DNA of 64,000 nt from JADHLJ01 sp038116915 (GTDB lineage: Bacteria; Pseudomonadota; Alphaproteobacteria; Thalassobaculales; Thalassobaculaceae), in NCBI GenBank assembly GCA_038116915.1, contig JAYOEU010000001.1, positions 107,431-171,430 of the forward strand, written 5' to 3'. Under the pieces are notes generated by a model. It was not told where the DNA came from. It was given only the letters and a program-made list of their open reading frames with translations, and ran no database searches. A program made the translations under genes and the position numbers. Of this stretch, positions 31,635-40,840 are shown one piece after another (within the stretch, counting starts at the first letter, position 1; each line of letters starts with the position of its first letter).

Positions 31635-32024
31635 ATGGCCGAACGCAAAATTCCAGATCCCAATCCCAATCCCGAAACCGAGGCGTTCTGGGAGGCCGCG
31701 AAGGAGGGCAAGTTCCTGCTGCGCTATTGCGGCGATTGCGGCAAGACCCACTGGTATCCGCGCGCCATCTGCCCGCATTGCTTCAGCGACAAGTCCGAGT
31801 GGCGTGAGGCATCGGGGAGGGGGACGATCTATACCTACAGCGTGACCCGGCGGGCCGACCCGGCCTATGCGATCGCCTATATCACGCTCGCGGAAGGGCC
31901 GACGATGATCTCCAACCTGGTCGACTGCTCCTTCGACGACCTTGCGGTGGGACAGGCGGTCGAAGTGGTCTTCAAGCAGAGTGTCGGTGGTTTCGCGGTT
32001 CCGATGTTCCGCCCCACGGGGTAA
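31635..32024 (+). CDS. Zn-ribbon and OB-fold (DUF35) partner protein
   Basis: A 129-residue protein with an N-terminal rubredoxin-like zinc ribbon (Cys pairs in RYCGDCGKTHWYP and AICPHCFS, about residues 29-49). It is followed by a small OB fold (about 60-125: GRGTIYTYSVTRRADPAYAI). These proteins bind thiolase-like enzymes and acyl-CoA and are usually encoded next to them, as here. CGGGAG precedes the ATG. It is probably the obligate partner of the upstream thiolase-like protein. Confidence 0.9.
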   Translation: MAERKIPDPNPNPETEAFWEAAKEGKFLLRYCGDCGKTHWYPRAICPHCFSDKSEWREASGRGTIYTYSVTRRADPAYAIAYITLAEGPTMISNLVDCSFDDLAVGQAVEVVFKQSVGGFAVPMFRPTG

Positions 32025-32170
32025 TAGAACCGGATGCCGGACAGCCTGGGGCGGGTCCCGGCGGTCTGTTGGACCGATATGGAATGATCAAGGACTTCAC
32101 ACCCCGATCCGCGGATCCGGCGCCGGCGCAGGAGGTTGCGCGTCAATCCGTCGATTTGGATTTCGCGGCT

Positions 32171-32173
32171 TAG
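32171..32173 (+). other. In-frame TAG codon 1 in the hybrid kinase frame
   Basis: TAG at codon 30 of the frame starting at 32084, in the context DLDFAA-TAG-VDDACARILRR. The flanking residues look coding on both sides; the following helix leads directly into the first membrane segment. CAG to TAG is the simplest origin. Confidence 0.6.
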
Positions 32174-32713
32174 GTCGACGACGCCTGCGCGCGGATATTG
32201 CGCCGCAACGCCGTTCCCTCGATTTTGGCGAATGTCGTGCTGTCCGCGCTGGTCGCGGCGGTTGCCTGGGTTCACGGGCTCGAAACCGAGGCGGTCGGCT
32301 GGTTCGTGGTCGCCACGCTCGTGAATCTCGCCCGTCTTGTCCTGTCCCTGGTGTTCAAGCCGAATGCCGGATTGCCGATCGACCGGGTCCAGGCATGGCA
32401 GCGCCGCTATGCCTTGCTGGCCGGGCTCAGCGGCTGTGTGTGGGGGAGCATCGGGTTCCTGTTCATCTTTCCCGATGAGCCCAATGCCGCGATGTTTTTC
32501 ATCGTGATCGTCGCCGGCATAACCGCGGGCGCGGTCTCCAGTTCATCGCCGCATTTTCCGTCTCTCGCCCTGTTTCTGGTCCCGGTGCTGCTGCCGCTCG
32601 CCGCCGCGCTCGCGTCGCGCCAGGAAGCGCTGTTCTATGTGATTGCCGCCACCTTGGTGATGTACCTGCTGATGATCCTGTTCACCGGCAAGAACATCAA
32701 CCTGACCTTACGG

Positions 32714-32716
32714 TAG
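32714..32716 (+). other. In-frame TAG codon 2 in the hybrid kinase frame
   Basis: TAG at codon 211, in the context KNINLTLR-TAG-SLEARFRQESL. It falls in the linker helix between the last membrane segment and HisKA, where Gln would be natural. The frame continues without shift into FLSSMSHEIRTPLN. Confidence 0.8.
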
Positions 32717-34358
32717 TCGCTAGAGGCGCGGTTCCGGCAGGAATCCCTGGTCGAGGATCTGGTTCGCGCGCGGGACGAGGCCGATGTCGCCAACCGTGCG
32801 AAATCCGGCTTCCTCTCCTCGATGAGCCACGAGATCCGCACGCCGCTGAACGGCATCCTCGGGATGGTGCATCTGCTGCGGCAGACCACCCTGGACAGCT
32901 ACAAGAGCGACCGGTTGAACAACGCCTGGAATTCCTGCAACGCGCTGCGGGCCCTGATCGATGACATCCTGGACATGGGCCGCATTGAGGCGGGCACCGT
33001 CGAAATCGAGGCGGTACCTTTTGATCTTCGGGAGCTGATCGAGAATTCGCGCCGGTTCTTCGAGAGCCAGGCCGACGATAAGGGATTGGCCTTCAAAGTC
33101 GAGTCCGCGCTGGCGCCGGTCGAGGCTGTCGAGGGTGATCCGACCCGTCTGCGTCAGGTGCTCTGGAACCTGCTGAGCAACGCGATCAAGTTTACGCCGG
33201 CGGGCTCGGTCGGTTTGATCATCGACTGGCTGGAACCGGAGACGGACGGGAATTCGCGGCCTGGAGAAAGCGTGCTGCGGATGCAGGTCGTCGATACCGG
33301 GATCGGCATCGGCATTGAATCGCCGGAAATGCTGTTTGACCCGTTCGTGCAATCGGACGCCTCGACGACGCGCGAATTCGGCGGCTCGGGGCTTGGCTTG
33401 GCGATCGTCAAGAATCTCCTGGATCTCATGCGCGGCCAGATTTCCGTGACAAGCGAGCTCGGCAGCGGCACCACCTTCACCGTGCGCGTGCCGCTGATCC
33501 GGATCGAGCCGGACGCGCTTCCGGCCCAGCGGGATATGGATGAGGCTTTCAAGGGGCGCGCGAAACGTCCGCTCAGAATTTTGCTGGCCGAGGACCAGCC
33601 GTTGAACGTGCTGGTCGCGACCGAACTGATCGAGCGCCACGGCCACCGTGTCGACCATGTTACCGATGGGGTGCAGGCGGTGGAGGCGGCGGCGGCGATT
33701 TCCTATGACTTTATCCTCATGGATTCCCACATGCCGTTCATGGATGGCGTGGCCGCGACCGAGGAAATCCGCGCGTCTTCCTTCGGCCAGGACGTGCCGA
33801 TCGTTGCCGTGACCGCCGACGCCCTGACCAGCCAGGCGAGCAGACTGCGGGACGCGGGGGTGAACGCCATCCTCACGAAACCCTATACGGACAGCGAGCT
33901 GCTGTCGGTCGTGGCCCGCTTTGGCTCCCGGCAGAACGCGGACGACGGCGCCGATGTAGAACAAGAGGCGGGATCGGGTAAGGCAGACGGCGACGCGGCC
34001 GGTGAATTCGACTGGCGGGCCGAGGATGAAGCCGGTTTTCAGGCCTTTGCGAACAATCGCGATCCCGAGGTCGTCAGGAACCTGCTCGCGGTGGCGAGCG
34101 AGTCGATACGTGAGCAAATCGTCAAATTGCGCGAGGCCGTGACCTCCGGCGATCCCCAGGAGATTCTTTTTGCCGCGCACCGCATCAAGGGCTCGGCCGG
34201 CAGCATCTTCGCCGGCAAGCTTGCGTCCTTGGCCGGGAAAATGGAGGACGCCTCCGCCGATGGTGTCACCGTCGGCGCGCTTCTGCCGGAGGTCGAGGCC
34301 GCCGCCGAGGAAGCCCTGGAATGGTGGGCGGAATGCGAACGCTGCTTGACGTAAGGAT

Positions 34359-37300
34359 CTAGCCGGCCCGCAAGGCGGCGGTCGCGGACCCGTCCACGCT
34401 TCGGCCGTCGGCGGTGATCACCACGCCGTAGTCCCGCGCCGCGCCCTCCACGCTCACCACCCCGTCGCGGACATCCCGCAACACCAGATCCGGCGCCCGC
34501 TCGAACGGGTTACCCCAGCCGCCACCGCCCGGCGTATGGGCGATGAAGCGGGCCGGGCCGAGACGGCGCACGCCGTATTTCGGCGGAATGAATGCGGCGC
34601 CGTCCACCGGGCGGACCCACTGCTCGCCGACCCGCCCCGCGCCGCCGCCGAGCACACCGTAACCGGACGGCGTGTCGAGCCCCTCGGCCCGGAAGGACCA
34701 GGTGGTCGGGACCAGGATATCCGCCTCGTAACAGACGCCGGAGCCGCCGCGCCGCTTGCCGGGACCGGCGGCGTCGGCGCGGAACTCCCAGCGCTGATAA
34801 CGGACATCGAAAAGCTGCTCGTGGAACTCGAGATTGGGAATGTCGAGCCCGCCGAGCGAGATCAGATGGCCCATCTGCGGAAAGCCGTCGCGCTCCGCCG
34901 TGGCCCCCGGCGAGCCCATGGCGTGCCATTGATACATGACCCAGGAACTGCCGTCCGGGTTCTTTGCCGTAACGTGATTGTGGGTCGTCTTGGACCAGCC
35001 CGCGCAGGCGCGCGAGGGGTCCGCCTGGGCCAGCGCGCGCCAGACCGCATGGGTGATCTCATGGGCGACGAAGACGGTGTTCATGGTCATCGGCGCGGGC
35101 GGCCGGGCGTTCACGATCCGGCCTTCCGGGGCAATCACGGTAACGCAGCGGTAGGTGCCCTCGTTGCGCGGAATGTCGGTGTCGAAGAACGAGGACAAGG
35201 CGAGGAAGGCCGCCGAATAGGTGTTGGCGAGCGACGAGTTCTTGAAGCCCGCCATCTGCGGGTCGCTGTCGGAAAAGTCGAGCGTCACCGCGTCGCCCGC
35301 GACGGTCATTTTCACCCGTATCGCCACGTCGACTTTTTGGAAGCAGTCGTTGTCGGTGTGGTCCTCGCCGAAATAGACCCCGTCGGGCAGGGCCCGGATG
35401 GCCTCGCGCATCCGGGCATCGGCGTGGTCGAGAACGCCGGCGAGATGCTCGAAATAGGACTCGAGCCCCAACTCCGCCGCGAGCGCGGTGACCCGTTCCT
35501 CGCCGACCCGGGTGGAGCCGAGCATCGCCCGCAGATCGCCGTCCAGCATCTCCGAGGTGCGCGAATTGATCAGCAGCAGCTTCCAGATATCGTCCCGGAC
35601 CTCGCCGCGGTCGATCAGCTTCATGACCGGCAGGCGGATGCCCTCCTGCCAGATTTCGGTGGCTTCCGGGTTGTAGGTGCCGGCGAGGCCGCCGCCGATA
35701 TCCGACTGGTGCGCCCGGTTGCAGCAGAACCCGGCCAGCCGCGCGGGCGCGCCGACGAAAATCGGCCGGGCGATCACCCAGTCCGGCAGATGGTTGCCGC
35801 CGGCGACATAGGGGTCGGAGAGAATGAACACATCCTCCGGATTGATCCGGCCCGCGAAATCGCGCAGCAGCGCGCGCACGGCGAAGCCGCCGCCGCCGGT
35901 ATGGATCGGGATGCCGTCCGCGTTGGCCACCAGGGTGCCGGCCGGATCGGTGATGTAGCAGGAGAAATCGTGGCTCTGGCTGAAGATCGGGCTACGCGCC
36001 GTCCGCGTCATCACCCAGCCCATATGCTTGCTGATCTGATCCAGCCGGTTCTGCATCAATGCCAGGATCACCGGGTCGAGGCCGTTGGCGGGTTCCGCCG
36101 CCGCGTTATTGGCATGCGTGTCCGTTGCCGCCTTGATGGCCGGCGCGACCCGGATCATGAAATTGCCGGTCCGGTCGACGGCGAGGCGGTCGCCCGGTCC
36201 CAGCAGGACGGTCGTCGTCCGCTCCTCGATCAGCGCCGGTCCGGCGAGCTCCTGTCCGACACCGAGGGTCGCGCCCGCGTAGACCTCGGTGTCGAGCCAG
36301 CCGGCGCCGTCGTGCCAGACGCGCCGCGTCTCCGCCGGAACCGGCTTGCCGCCCGCCGGCGATTGATCGGGAGCCGCCGGCGTGCCGGTGGCGGCCCGCG
36401 CCGTGACCCGGAGCGAGGCGATCATGATCGTGCCGTCGGGCTGGATATGTCCGTAAAGGCGCTGGTATTCAGCCTCGAAGGCGCGGCGCACCGCGCCCGC
36501 GTCGAAACCGCCGCCCGGCACGGCCACCCGGATCGACCAGAGCTGTCCCGGATAGTGTAGATCGATCTCCCGCTGAAGCTGAACCGCTGAAGGCGTGAAG
36601 CCCTCGGCGTCCATGGCGTCCAGGGCCTGGCGGTCGAGATCGGCGAGGTCGCTGTTCACGCGCTCCGGGTCCACTTTGTCGAGCGCCCCGAGCAGGAAGC
36701 GCATGAAGTCCTGGCGGACATCGGCGTGCAGCATCCCGATCGCGCACAGCGCGCCGGCGTCGCGCGGCACATAGACCCGCCCGCACCCGAGACCGCGTGC
36801 CACCGTAGTGCCGTGCATCGGACCGGCCCCGCCCGCCGCCACCAGGGTGAAGCGCCTCGGGGCGTGGCCGCGCTCGATCGAGATGTATTCCACCGCATGC
36901 AGCAGATTCTGCTCCAGTAGCGCGATGATGCCGGCCGCCGCCTCCTCGACCGACAGACCCAGGGGCCCGGCGACCTTCTCGGCGATGGCCCGGCGCGCCG
37001 CGTCCGCGTCGAGGGTGAGGCCGCTGCTTTCATAGGCGCCGGCGCGCAGCCGGCCGAGCACGAGCTGGGCGTCGGTGATCGTCGGCTCGGTCCCGCCGAG
37101 GCCATAGCAGGCTGGCCCCGGGTCGGCCCCGGCGCCCTTCGGCCCCACGAACAGCATGCCCGCCGCGTCGACCCCGGCGATGGTGCCGCCGCCGGCGCCG
37201 ATGGTGTGGATGTCGATCGAAGGCGTCGAGACATGGTACCCGGCGATCATCAGATCGTCCTTGGTCGCGACAGTGCCGTTCGACATCAGCAGCACGTCGC

Positions 37301-38246
37301 AGGAGGTTCCGCCGATCTCCATCGAGATGAGGTTGCCGGCATCCGCCGTTTCGATCCCGGCGCCGTCGATGGCGCGGCGGTAGTAGTCCAGCGCTCCTAC
37401 CGCCGCGGCAGGACCGCTGAGCAGCAGGTTGACCGGCCGGGGCGCGACCTGGTCGACGGAAATCGCGCCGCCGTTCGACTGCACCAGAAGGATCGGACGG
37501 GGTAACCCGAGCTCCCCGAGCTCCTGCTCAAGCCGCCGCAGATAGGCGACGATGCGCGGCGACAGGGTGGCGTTGACGACCGCCGTCGACGTGCGCTCGT
37601 ACTCGCCCATCATCGGCGACAGGGCGGCGGAGCGGGAGATCCAGTCCCCGTCCCAGGCCTCGCGGACCGCGGCTTCCACGGCGGCCTCGTGATCCTGATT
37701 GACGAAACTGTTGAACAAGGCGACGGCGATCGCCTCGACGCCCTCCGAGGCAAAGATCTTGAGGGCGGCGGCGATGTCGTCCCGCTCCAATGCCTGATGC
37801 TCGGCCCCGTCTCTGTCGATCCGTCCGCCGACGCCGAGCCGCAGATGCCGCGGCACCAGCACCGGCGCATAGGGCGCGCGATGGTTCCATTGATCCTCGC
37901 GCAGGCCACGGCGGATTTCGAGAGCGTCCCGGAAACCGGCTGTGGTCAGCAGGCCGACCTTGGCGCCCTTGCCCTCCAGCATGGTGTTCGTGGCGATGGT
38001 CGAGCCGTGCACGAACAAGGCGCAGTCGGCGAGCACATCCCGCACGCTCGCGCCGAGATCCTCGGCGATGCGGTGCAAGGCCGCCAGCACGCCCCGGCTC
38101 GGATCGCTCGGAACCGACGGAACCTTGGCGACATGGGTCACGCCGGAATCGTCCGCGAGCATCAGGTCGGTGAAGGTGCCGCCGACATCGATGCCGATGC
38201 GCCAGGGCTTCCGCAGAGAGGAAAGGGTCGAAGGGGTGCTGCTCAT
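34359..38246 (-). CDS. Fused hydantoinase/oxoprolinase (HyuA-HyuB)
   Basis: A 1295-residue fusion. The N-terminal ~700 residues are the HyuA ATPase half (IGIDVGGTFTDLMLADD; SMEIGGTSCDVLLMSNG). The C-terminal ~560 are the HyuB half (MQNRLDQISKHMGWVMTRTA; TGGGGFAVRALL; SDPYVAGGNHLPDWV; HTPGGGGWGNPFERAP). The layout equals that of 5-oxoprolinase and of bacterial fused N-methylhydantoinases, which open a lactam or hydantoin ring using ATP. ATG 38246 is preferred over 38264, but neither has a strong ribosome binding site. It is on the opposite strand to the Gfo/Idh gene. Confidence 0.9.
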   Translation of the reverse strand: MSSTPSTLSSLRKPWRIGIDVGGTFTDLMLADDSGVTHVAKVPSVPSDPSRGVLAALHRIAEDLGASVRDVLADCALFVHGSTIATNTMLEGKGAKVGLLTTAGFRDALEIRRGLREDQWNHRAPYAPVLVPRHLRLGVGGRIDRDGAEHQALERDDIAAALKIFASEGVEAIAVALFNSFVNQDHEAAVEAAVREAWDGDWISRSAALSPMMGEYERTSTAVVNATLSPRIVAYLRRLEQELGELGLPRPILLVQSNGGAISVDQVAPRPVNLLLSGPAAAVGALDYYRRAIDGAGIETADAGNLISMEIGGTSCDVLLMSNGTVATKDDLMIAGYHVSTPSIDIHTIGAGGGTIAGVDAAGMLFVGPKGAGADPGPACYGLGGTEPTITDAQLVLGRLRAGAYESSGLTLDADAARRAIAEKVAGPLGLSVEEAAAGIIALLEQNLLHAVEYISIERGHAPRRFTLVAAGGAGPMHGTTVARGLGCGRVYVPRDAGALCAIGMLHADVRQDFMRFLLGALDKVDPERVNSDLADLDRQALDAMDAEGFTPSAVQLQREIDLHYPGQLWSIRVAVPGGGFDAGAVRRAFEAEYQRLYGHIQPDGTIMIASLRVTARAATGTPAAPDQSPAGGKPVPAETRRVWHDGAGWLDTEVYAGATLGVGQELAGPALIEERTTTVLLGPGDRLAVDRTGNFMIRVAPAIKAATDTHANNAAAEPANGLDPVILALMQNRLDQISKHMGWVMTRTARSPIFSQSHDFSCYITDPAGTLVANADGIPIHTGGGGFAVRALLRDFAGRINPEDVFILSDPYVAGGNHLPDWVIARPIFVGAPARLAGFCCNRAHQSDIGGGLAGTYNPEATEIWQEGIRLPVMKLIDRGEVRDDIWKLLLINSRTSEMLDGDLRAMLGSTRVGEERVTALAAELGLESYFEHLAGVLDHADARMREAIRALPDGVYFGEDHTDNDCFQKVDVAIRVKMTVAGDAVTLDFSDSDPQMAGFKNSSLANTYSAAFLALSSFFDTDIPRNEGTYRCVTVIAPEGRIVNARPPAPMTMNTVFVAHEITHAVWRALAQADPSRACAGWSKTTHNHVTAKNPDGSSWVMYQWHAMGSPGATAERDGFPQMGHLISLGGLDIPNLEFHEQLFDVRYQRWEFRADAAGPGKRRGGSGVCYEADILVPTTWSFRAEGLDTPSGYGVLGGGAGRVGEQWVRPVDGAAFIPPKYGVRRLGPARFIAHTPGGGGWGNPFERAPDLVLRDVRDGVVSVEGAARDYGVVITADGRSVDGSATAALRAG

Positions 38247-38460
38247 TGCCGGCGTCCAAACCATCGCAAATCTGGTTCAACTGGCGGCACTGTAGCGAAG
38301 CCATCGCCGGGGTGGAAATCGCCGGAAGCGGATTGCTATGATCGGGCCGATTTCATCAGGCATGAGGGAAATCCCGCCGGCCGGTTCGCTCGGCGGAGTC
38401 CCGGCGACCTGCATATCGCAAACACCGCCGCGCTCCCGCGCCGGTAACTGGAGGAAAGAC

Positions 38461-39513
38461 ATGGACAAGGTTCGTATCGGCTTCATCGGAGCCGGCGGCA
38501 ACACGCGATCGCGCCACATTCCGGGCTTCAAGGCGATCAAGGGTGTCGAATTCGTCAGCGTCGCCAACCGTTCGCTCGAATCCGGCAAGAAGGTCGCCGA
38601 CGAATTCGGTATCGCCAAGGTGGCCGGCGATTGGATGGAGGTCCTCGAGGACGAGACTGTCGACGCGGTCTGCATCGGCACCTGGCCCTATATGCACGCG
38701 CCGCTGACCATCGCCGCATTGGAGCATGGCAAGCATGTGCTCTGCGAGGCGCGGATGGCGATGAACTCGGCCGAGGGGCACGAAATGCTCGCCGCCTCCA
38801 AGCTGTGTCCGGGGCAGGTGGCGCAGATCGTGCCGGCGCCGCACACCCTGGTTTTCGACCGGACCATCATCGACATCATCGCCTCGGGCGGCATCGGCGC
38901 GCTGATCGCCGTCGATGCGCGGGTTGCCGTGGGCAGCGACTTTCCGAATTTCTCCTCGCCTCTGCATTGGCGTCATGAGCGCGCGCTATCCGGCAACAAC
39001 GTGATGAGCATGGGGATCTGGTACGAGGCGATGATGCGCTGGGTCGGACCGATGGCCACTGTCTTCGCGGTCGGCCAGGCCGTGGTTCCGCACCGGGTCG
39101 CGCCGAACGGCCGCCGGGTCGCGACCCCGATTCCCGACCATATCGAGGTGATCGGCGCCCTGGCCCAGGGCGGCCAGATGCGCTTCAACGTCTCGACCGT
39201 GATCGGCCATTCTCCGGCGGTGGCGGATGTGCATATCTTCGGCACCGAGGGAACCTTGCGCCTGCATCAGGGCACGGACACGCCGATGACCCTGTTCCAC
39301 GGCGCGCGCGGCGCCAAGGGGCTTAGCGAGGTGAAGATCGATCCGTCCAAGAAGGGCGGCTGGCGCGTCGAGGAGGAGTTCATCAACGCGATCCGCGGTG
39401 TCGAAGAGGTGACTCACACCGACTTCCAGACCGGGACGGTCTACATGGAATGGACCGACGCGGTCGCCCATTCGGTGCGCACCGGCGAGCAGGTGACCTT
39501 GCCGCTGTCGTGA
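38461..39513 (+). CDS. Gfo/Idh/MocA-family oxidoreductase with altered EKP motif
   Basis: A 350-residue NAD(P)-dependent sugar-type oxidoreductase. The Rossmann motif is RIGFIGAGGNTRSRHIPGF. The conserved EKP motif, whose lysine is catalytic in most members, reads E96-A-R (HVLCEARMAMN). The C-terminal alpha/beta domain is present (about 125-340), so the protein is complete. GGAGG precedes the ATG and an intrinsic terminator follows. It may use another lysine or act on an unusual substrate. Confidence 0.85.
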   Translation: MDKVRIGFIGAGGNTRSRHIPGFKAIKGVEFVSVANRSLESGKKVADEFGIAKVAGDWMEVLEDETVDAVCIGTWPYMHAPLTIAALEHGKHVLCEARMAMNSAEGHEMLAASKLCPGQVAQIVPAPHTLVFDRTIIDIIASGGIGALIAVDARVAVGSDFPNFSSPLHWRHERALSGNNVMSMGIWYEAMMRWVGPMATVFAVGQAVVPHRVAPNGRRVATPIPDHIEVIGALAQGGQMRFNVSTVIGHSPAVADVHIFGTEGTLRLHQGTDTPMTLFHGARGAKGLSEVKIDPSKKGGWRVEEEFINAIRGVEEVTHTDFQTGTVYMEWTDAVAHSVRTGEQVTLPLS

Positions 39514-39521
39514 GGTTAAGG

Positions 39522-39561
39522 GCGGCGGTCCGGACTTTCGGGCCGCCGCTTTCGATTCTTT
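39522..39561 (+). terminator. Rho-independent terminator after the Gfo/Idh gene
   Basis: A 10-bp stem GCGGCGGTCC / GGGCCGCCGC (39522-39531, 39540-39549; one T-G pair) is followed by TTTCGATTCTTT. It starts eight bases after the stop codon. Confidence 0.75.
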
Positions 39562-39645
39562 GGATCCGCCGCCCTGGCGATGGCCGGGGCGACGGGGACG
39601 TGTCATCCAAAATCAAGTCGCGAGCTGAACACCTCGATTTTCATG

Positions 39646-40806
39646 TCAGAACAGCCGTCCGGCCGCGATGTCGGCGCCCTCGCGCATGGCGCGCAGCTTG
39701 GCCCAGACGACGTCGGATGAGACCCGGCCCATGCCGGCCGAGGTGTCGAAGCCGCAATCGGTTCCGGCCAGCACGCGGGCCGGGTCACCGATCGCTTCGG
39801 CGGCGCGTTCCAGGCGCTGGGCGATCACCTCGGGATGCTCGACGAAGTTGGTTAGCGTATCCACCACGCCGGCGATCAGATACTGATCCGGCTTCAGCGG
39901 CAGCTCGCGGAAAACGTCGATCTCGTGCTGATGGCGCGGATTGGCGAACGGCATCATGAAGCCGCCGACATCGGCTTCGAAGAGCACCGGCAGAATCTCC
40001 CGCAGCGCCACGTCACGGGTGTGCGGGCCCTCGTAATTGCCCCAGCACACATGCAGGCGGACCCGCTCGCGCGGCAGGCCCGCCACCGCCCTGTTGATCC
40101 GCGCGATCACCCGGCGCATGAAGCCGAGAAACGCGTCCAGCGGCTGGTCGCCATAGGAGATGTGCCGCTCCATCGCCAGATCCGGCGCGTCGATCTGCAG
40201 GATCAGCCCGCTTTCGACGGCGGCCCGGTATTCAACCGACAGCGCCTCGCCCAGCGCGTCGAGATAGGCACCCTCGTCCGGATAGTAGCGGTTGTGCATG
40301 GCCGAGGAGACCATTCCGGGCGACGGCGCGGTCATGAAGGCGTCGGCGAAACTGCCGTCCGTCGCCGCCAGAACCGACTTGAAGAGATTGATCTCGGCGA
40401 GATTCTCCTCCGGCGCGATATGCTTGACCGCACCCTGCGCCAACGGCGGCTGACGGTTGCTGACCATGGTCTTGGCCGCGAAATACTGTCCGCTCATCTC
40501 GGCGAATTCGGGAAAGTCCAGCAGATCCGCCCAGGGCTTGCGCTGGCCATGCCCGCCGAAGCCGGTCATCCGCCGGCGCACATAAAGGAAGAAGGCCTCG
40601 CGGCCCTGCTCGCCGTTGTTCGGAATATCGATCCCGGCGGCCCGTTGATGCTCGACCACCGACCGCGTGGCGTTTTCGATCGCGGCGCCGAAGGCGGTCT
40701 CGTCGAGCGGCCTGCCCGCGACCCGGTCGGTATACATCGAAATCAGCCCGGCGGGGCGCGGCAGGCTCCCGGCATGGGTGGTGAGAATGCGGTTGCTTGG
40801 CGCCAT
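39646..40806 (-). CDS. Cobalamin-independent methionine synthase C-terminal-like protein
   Basis: A 386-residue (alpha/beta)8 protein equal to the catalytic half of MetE. Zinc ligands are visible: His-x-Cys in RLHVCWGNYEG, and the second Cys in GTDCGFDTSAG, with a Glu candidate in NPRHQHEID. The start ILTTHAGSLPRP is typical of the stand-alone 'MetE type II' branch, which often handles methyl transfer to or from metabolites other than homocysteine. It follows the racemase-like gene by 34 bases on the same strand. Confidence 0.84.
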   Translation of the reverse strand: MAPSNRILTTHAGSLPRPAGLISMYTDRVAGRPLDETAFGAAIENATRSVVEHQRAAGIDIPNNGEQGREAFFLYVRRRMTGFGGHGQRKPWADLLDFPEFAEMSGQYFAAKTMVSNRQPPLAQGAVKHIAPEENLAEINLFKSVLAATDGSFADAFMTAPSPGMVSSAMHNRYYPDEGAYLDALGEALSVEYRAAVESGLILQIDAPDLAMERHISYGDQPLDAFLGFMRRVIARINRAVAGLPRERVRLHVCWGNYEGPHTRDVALREILPVLFEADVGGFMMPFANPRHQHEIDVFRELPLKPDQYLIAGVVDTLTNFVEHPEVIAQRLERAAEAIGDPARVLAGTDCGFDTSAGMGRVSSDVVWAKLRAMREGADIAAGRLF

Positions 40807-40840
40807 TCATGGTCTCCCGGATGTGCGGCGGCGAGGCATG

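Larger units (their letters stand above)
32084..34354 (+). pseudogene. Hybrid sensor histidine kinase interrupted by two in-frame TAG codons
   Basis: One reading frame of 757 codons from ATG 32084 is open to 34354 except for TAG at codon 30 (32171) and codon 211 (32714). Conceptual order: short cytoplasmic N-terminus; six membrane helices (about residues 40-205); HisKA with His249 in SMSHEIRTPLNGILGM; HATPase (NLLSNAIKF, DTGIGIGI, GSGLGLAIVK); a receiver domain with the phospho-Asp in ILMDSHMPFMDG; and an HPt domain with His in AAHRIKGSAGSI. As read, the pieces would be a membrane fragment from TTG 32198 to 32716 and a kinase core from ATG 32822. Both stops fit a single C-to-T change from CAG (Gln). 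No good ribosome binding site precedes 32084. Confidence 0.75.

Noticed and set aside
34536..36560. Long open frame on the plus strand opposite the hydantoinase gene
   Set aside because: It is the antisense shadow of a GC-rich gene; its translation has no recognisable domains.
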